Positions 50,359 through 52,848 of a DNA stretch of 52,848 nt are shown in pieces; within the stretch, counting starts at the first letter, position 1, and each line of letters starts with the position of its first letter. The translations under genes were made by a program, and so were the position numbers. This DNA is from a bacterium (lineage in GTDB: Bacteria; KSB1; UBA2214): positions 1 to 52,848 of the forward strand of contig JAKQKF010000058.1 of the NCBI GenBank assembly GCA_029560815.1, written 5' to 3'. The notes below the pieces were generated by a model, which saw nothing but the letters and a program-made list of their open reading frames with translations, did no database searches and was not told where the DNA came from.

Positions 50359-51177
50359 TCAGGCTGTTTTAGCCAGCCGGAACAGGGCGAGGAAGCAGCG
50401 GTAGAGCTGCGGATAATCGCCTGGACGACAGGTTACCGTGCGCGCTGCGGTGCGTTCACTGCCGGGCAGGAGGCTCGCCGCTTCGGCCATCTCCGCTTTG
50501 GGGAAATCGACCTCCAGAGTCAGCGGTTCGGCGAAGAGAAAGGGCTTGCGGCTGCCGAGTCCGCGCACGGCGGCCTCGGCCTGCTCCCGGATGGCGGCGA
50601 GGCTCTTGCCGAAGGGTTCGCAGAGAGCGCAGAGGCGGCCGCGCCCCTCCTTGACAGCGACGGCGGCCACGTCGGGCACGAGGGCGCGTGCCTCATCGAC
50701 CAGGGCGCGGTCCCCGGTCACAAGCAGGGCCGGGACCCCGTAATGGCCCGCCAGGCCGGCGTTGAGACCGAATTCCCCGACATGGATGGAGTTGATGCGG
50801 ATATCCTCGATATAGGAGTAGGCCCAGGTGTGGTCGTGCACCGCCAGGGGGGTGCCGAAGGCGGCGTGGTAGCCGAGGAAAAAGGCCCCGGCGAAAGTGC
50901 CGTCGATCTCCTGCATCATCGAAAAGGGCTTGCCGGGGCCGGAGACCAGCCGCGCCCCGGGGTGCAGCTGGTCGGCCGGCAGGTTGGCCATGTTGTTGTG
51001 GGAGTCGTTGACGATCACATCCGTCGCTCCCCCGGCGAGTGCGCCCTCGACTGCGGCATTGACCTCGGCGACCATCCATCCCCGGGCCATTTCGTATTCG
51101 CGCGCGGCCGGGTCGACGTGCTCACGGAGTACGACACCATTGACCCCCTCCATGTCCGCGGTAATATAGATCTTCAT
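50359..51177 (-). CDS. M55-family D-aminopeptidase (DppA-like)
   Basis: The 272-residue protein starts at ATG 51177, 5 bases after GGTGGAG. It matches DppA of Bacillus: MKIYITADMEGVNGVV (metal-binding D and E), GATDVIVNDSHNNMANL (H), FFLGYHAAFGT (H), EFGLNAGLAGHYGVP (E and H) and VTGDRALVDEA. Such zinc enzymes cut D-amino acid containing dipeptides, e.g. D-Ala-D-Ala, and may salvage cell-wall peptides. It has no signal peptide, so it is cytoplasmic. It is third in a minus-strand operon after a PqqD-family gene and an M29 peptidase, 67 bases after the latter's stop. Confidence 0.93.
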   Translation of the reverse strand: MKIYITADMEGVNGVVLREHVDPAAREYEMARGWMVAEVNAAVEGALAGGATDVIVNDSHNNMANLPADQLHPGARLVSGPGKPFSMMQEIDGTFAGAFFLGYHAAFGTPLAVHDHTWAYSYIEDIRINSIHVGEFGLNAGLAGHYGVPALLVTGDRALVDEARALVPDVAAVAVKEGRGRLCALCEPFGKSLAAIREQAEAAVRGLGSRKPFLFAEPLTLEVDFPKAEMAEAASLLPGSERTAARTVTCRPGDYPQLYRCFLALFRLAKTA

Positions 51178-51244
51178 GTTCACTCCACCTTTAATGCGTT
51201 CAGAGCAGTGCGGGGATCGCGCCGCGAAACTCCGGATCGCCGGT

Positions 51245-52201
51245 TTACTCCAGCAGCAGTCTGCCGCCGTCGATGATCCTGCGGCCGTCGATGACTACAT
51301 TCGCCTTGTAGACGACGGCGTCGAGATGGATGGGCACATCGTTGGTTCCACCGAAAGTGAGATTGTTGCCGAGGGCGAGGTGGATGTTGCCGAGCACGGT
51401 TTCGTCCTCGAGGGCGCAGCCGCTGAGGCGGGACGCATCATTGGTGCCGATGCCGAACTTGGCTATCATCCTGGCCTCGGGGCCGTGCTGGGCGAGGCGG
51501 CGGCGCAGGCGCAGGGCGGGATCGCCGCCGGCGATGCGGACGCACCGGCCCTCACGGATGGTAAGGATGAGGCGGTCGCGGTCGTCATGCTGCACCCCCA
51601 TGCCGCTGTCCACGATCGCTTCGCCCTCGGTCCCGGAGGCTGCGGGGGCCAGTGAGGCCTCCCCGGCGGGCATGTTCGAAAAGGATCCGGGGCGGGTGGC
51701 CTCGCCGGTATTGGCAAAACCCCTGGCTGACTCCGCCCCGATGCGCAGGCGGGTGCCGTTCGGAGCGGTGATCTCGATCACCTTGGCGATGGTGAGGATA
51801 TCCGCGATCTTGCGGCTGAGACGGCCGATGCGGGCTATGTCCATGTCGGCGATGCGCGCAAAAGTCTCGTTGGTGATGGCGGGCATGGTGATAAAACGGG
51901 CGCCGCGGCGGCAGGCTTCGCGGCGGCTGGCGGTGTGGGTGATCGATTCAGAGGTCAGGACCAGAACCACATTCATCTCCTGCATCAGCCGTTCCACCGC
52001 CGGGCAGAGGGCATGCTTGTGGATATAGGGCTGAGAGAGCTGGAGCAGATGGGTGTGGCGGCTTTTTCTCTCCGCCGCCGTGAAGAGCAGACGGGCGAGA
52101 TCGAGATAGGGCTCATCGGCGATGATCAGCACCGCTTCATCCTTGCGGATATCCAGGGCGCGGTTGGTGATCGCCTGCGCAGCTTTTTCCAGCCTGGTCA
52201 T
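51245..52201 (-). CDS. M29-family aminopeptidase-like metalloprotease
   Basis: The 318-residue protein starts at ATG 52201, overlapping the PqqD-family stop by 4 bases. The M29/leucyl-aminopeptidase-like features are SNMPAGEASLAPAASGTEGEAIVDSGM, IAKFGIGTNDASRLSGCALEDETVLGNIHLALGNN and FGGTNDVPIHLDAVV. These hold the metal-binding E, H and D residues. The N-terminal part is an alpha/beta domain (DEAVLIIADEPYLDLARLLF). It is shorter than AmpS/AmpT (about 410), as in many uncharacterised members. It probably cleaves peptide N-termini in the cytoplasm. The neighbours suggest a joint role on modified or D-amino-acid peptides, which is inference. Confidence 0.88.
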   Translation of the reverse strand: MTRLEKAAQAITNRALDIRKDEAVLIIADEPYLDLARLLFTAAERKSRHTHLLQLSQPYIHKHALCPAVERLMQEMNVVLVLTSESITHTASRREACRRGARFITMPAITNETFARIADMDIARIGRLSRKIADILTIAKVIEITAPNGTRLRIGAESARGFANTGEATRPGSFSNMPAGEASLAPAASGTEGEAIVDSGMGVQHDDRDRLILTIREGRCVRIAGGDPALRLRRRLAQHGPEARMIAKFGIGTNDASRLSGCALEDETVLGNIHLALGNNLTFGGTNDVPIHLDAVVYKANVVIDGRRIIDGGRLLLE

Positions 52202-52614
52202 GAGCGCGGCTGCTCCCCGGCTGCTCCGGATCGGTCCGGACCCTGATCCGCCGGTTTGACGAGAGTGACATAGGAGCGCTCGACCATCAGATTAATGAAG
52301 CGGCCGAGCCGCTGATGGACCGGCTGGATCTCGTCGCCGAATTGCTGCTCAAGGCCGGAGGCCATCTCCCTGACCGTCATCCGGCCATCCATGTGCTGCC
52401 ACACCCAGGAACCAAAGGCGTCGAGATGCACGGCGATATGGGGATGCTTGAGATGGGGCATCAAATATTTCTGCAAAAGCCGGCCTGAAAACCTGGCCAC
52501 GCGCAGCGTCACCAGCCCATCCGCAGACGCATCCCAGGGGAGATTACGGTGGGCTGTATAGTCGAGCAGATTTTCCGCCGGGGCTGGCGCGCTCCCGGTT
52601 GTCTCTTCGGCCAT
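52198..52614 (-). CDS. PqqD-family (RRE-fold) protein
   Basis: The 138-residue protein starts at ATG 52614; GTG 52623 is an alternative. Residues about 20-120 resemble the PqqD/RiPP-recognition winged-helix fold. The typical segment is HPHIAVHLDAFGSWVWQHMDGRMTVREMASGLEQQFG, then VHQRLGRFINLMVERSYVTLV. PqqD proteins bind leader peptides of ribosomal peptides and present them to radical SAM enzymes. No radical SAM gene and no clear precursor peptide lies next to it here. It is first in a minus-strand operon with M29 and M55 peptidases. It could be a peptide-binding module for these, or an unrelated use of the fold. Confidence 0.8.
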   Translation of the reverse strand: MAEETTGSAPAPAENLLDYTAHRNLPWDASADGLVTLRVARFSGRLLQKYLMPHLKHPHIAVHLDAFGSWVWQHMDGRMTVREMASGLEQQFGDEIQPVHQRLGRFINLMVERSYVTLVKPADQGPDRSGAAGEQPRS

Positions 52615-52698
52615 CGTGCACACTACCTGTCAGTTAAAAGGGTGAGAGGGCGGGTGTAATCCGTCCCGCAACGGAACGGCCTGTGCGTAAAGCCTGCC

Positions 52699-52727
52699 AA
52701 CATAACAATAAATTGAGAAAAGGTCAA
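52699..52727 (-). promoter_or_regulatory. Promoter of the PqqD-peptidase operon (TTGACC-N17-TATGTT)
   Basis: On the minus strand TTGACC (52727-52722) and TATGTT (52704-52699) are 17 bases apart, about 85 bases before the ATG. The -10 is the same hexamer as in the promoter at 29666-29694. Confidence 0.6.
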
Positions 52728-52768
52728 GCAAAAAATCGCCAGCACTTGCCAGCTCGCGTCAGATGATA

Positions 52769-52803
52769 CGGGAGGCACCGGGGGGCGCAGAACACGCCTC
52801 CCG
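52769..52803. other. Hairpin at the right edge
   Basis: Perfect 8-bp arms CGGGAGGC (52769-52776) and GCCTCCCG (52796-52803) enclose 19 bases. No T-run follows on either strand. The last 45 bases contain GC-rich short repeats, and no gene start can be called before the window ends. Confidence 0.4.
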
Positions 52804-52848
52804 GCGGTATGGCCCGGGGCCCTCACCGGCCGGGGCCAATGGAAGAGC

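Noticed and set aside
52623..52826. 67-codon minus-strand frame as a precursor peptide for the PqqD-like protein
   Set aside because: It spans the operon promoter, has no ribosome site and no leader/core character.
1..52848. tRNA, rRNA, CRISPR, insertion sequence or phage genes
   Set aside because: No T-loop-like GGTTCRANNC with a fitting cloverleaf outside genes, no spaced direct repeats, and no transposase or integrase motifs were seen.

Overview
The window is a GC-rich stretch of a bacterial chromosome, densely packed with single-copy genes. I see no insertion sequence, CRISPR array, tRNA or rRNA. Several features point to a didermal bacterium of the FCB superphylum, near KSB1, Calditrichaeota or Zixibacteria. 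These are a secreted M6 metalloprotease ending in an NYPNPFNP-type C-terminal sorting domain, a TonB-dependent receptor with a carboxypeptidase-regulatory-like N-terminus, a PorV-like barrel fused to TPRs, and a TPR lipoprotein with the CAYYNTFYNA start. The exact lineage is inference.

Left part (1-12800): a partial exported protein on the minus strand; an ATP-grasp/esterase pair; L-lactate dehydrogenase with a 16-bp palindrome in its promoter spacer; then a thiamine uptake operon made of a TPP riboswitch, a terminator, a TonB receptor, thiamine pyrophosphokinase and an SSF symporter. A B12-binding radical SAM protein, a YitT-family membrane protein and a quinone-oxidoreductase-like enzyme follow.

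Middle (12801-29550): an M6 protease behind a close match to a sigma-54 promoter and a fold-rich leader; a multi-PAS histidine kinase with a NarL-type regulator; an unlisted 52-aa rubredoxin directly downstream of cobalamin-dependent methionine synthase; MazG; a HIT protein; an EF-G paralogue with Tyr in place of the switch-II His; an acyl-CoA-synthetase-like protein whose phosphate-binding loop is degenerate; and an S41 protease.

Right part (29551-52848): a five-gene signalling operon (REC-GGDEF, HAMP-PAS kinase, REC-only regulator, NtrB-like kinase, NtrC-like sigma-54 activator); a PflX-like radical SAM protein and a metallophosphoesterase; envelope genes (PBP4, a class III cyclase, the barrel-TPR fusion, NusG_II/Gx transporter, a TPR lipoprotein, RlpA); pyrK-pyrD; cdsA; a strong bidirectional terminator; and a minus-strand operon encoding a PqqD-family protein, an M29 peptidase and an M55 D-aminopeptidase.

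The best leads are the riboswitch-controlled thiamine salvage operon with an SSF rather than a PnuT permease, the PqqD-M29-M55 operon, the sigma-54/NtrC link to secreted proteases, and a recurrent TTG-N20-TANNTT promoter form. I ran no searches. Family assignments rest on motifs read in the translations.
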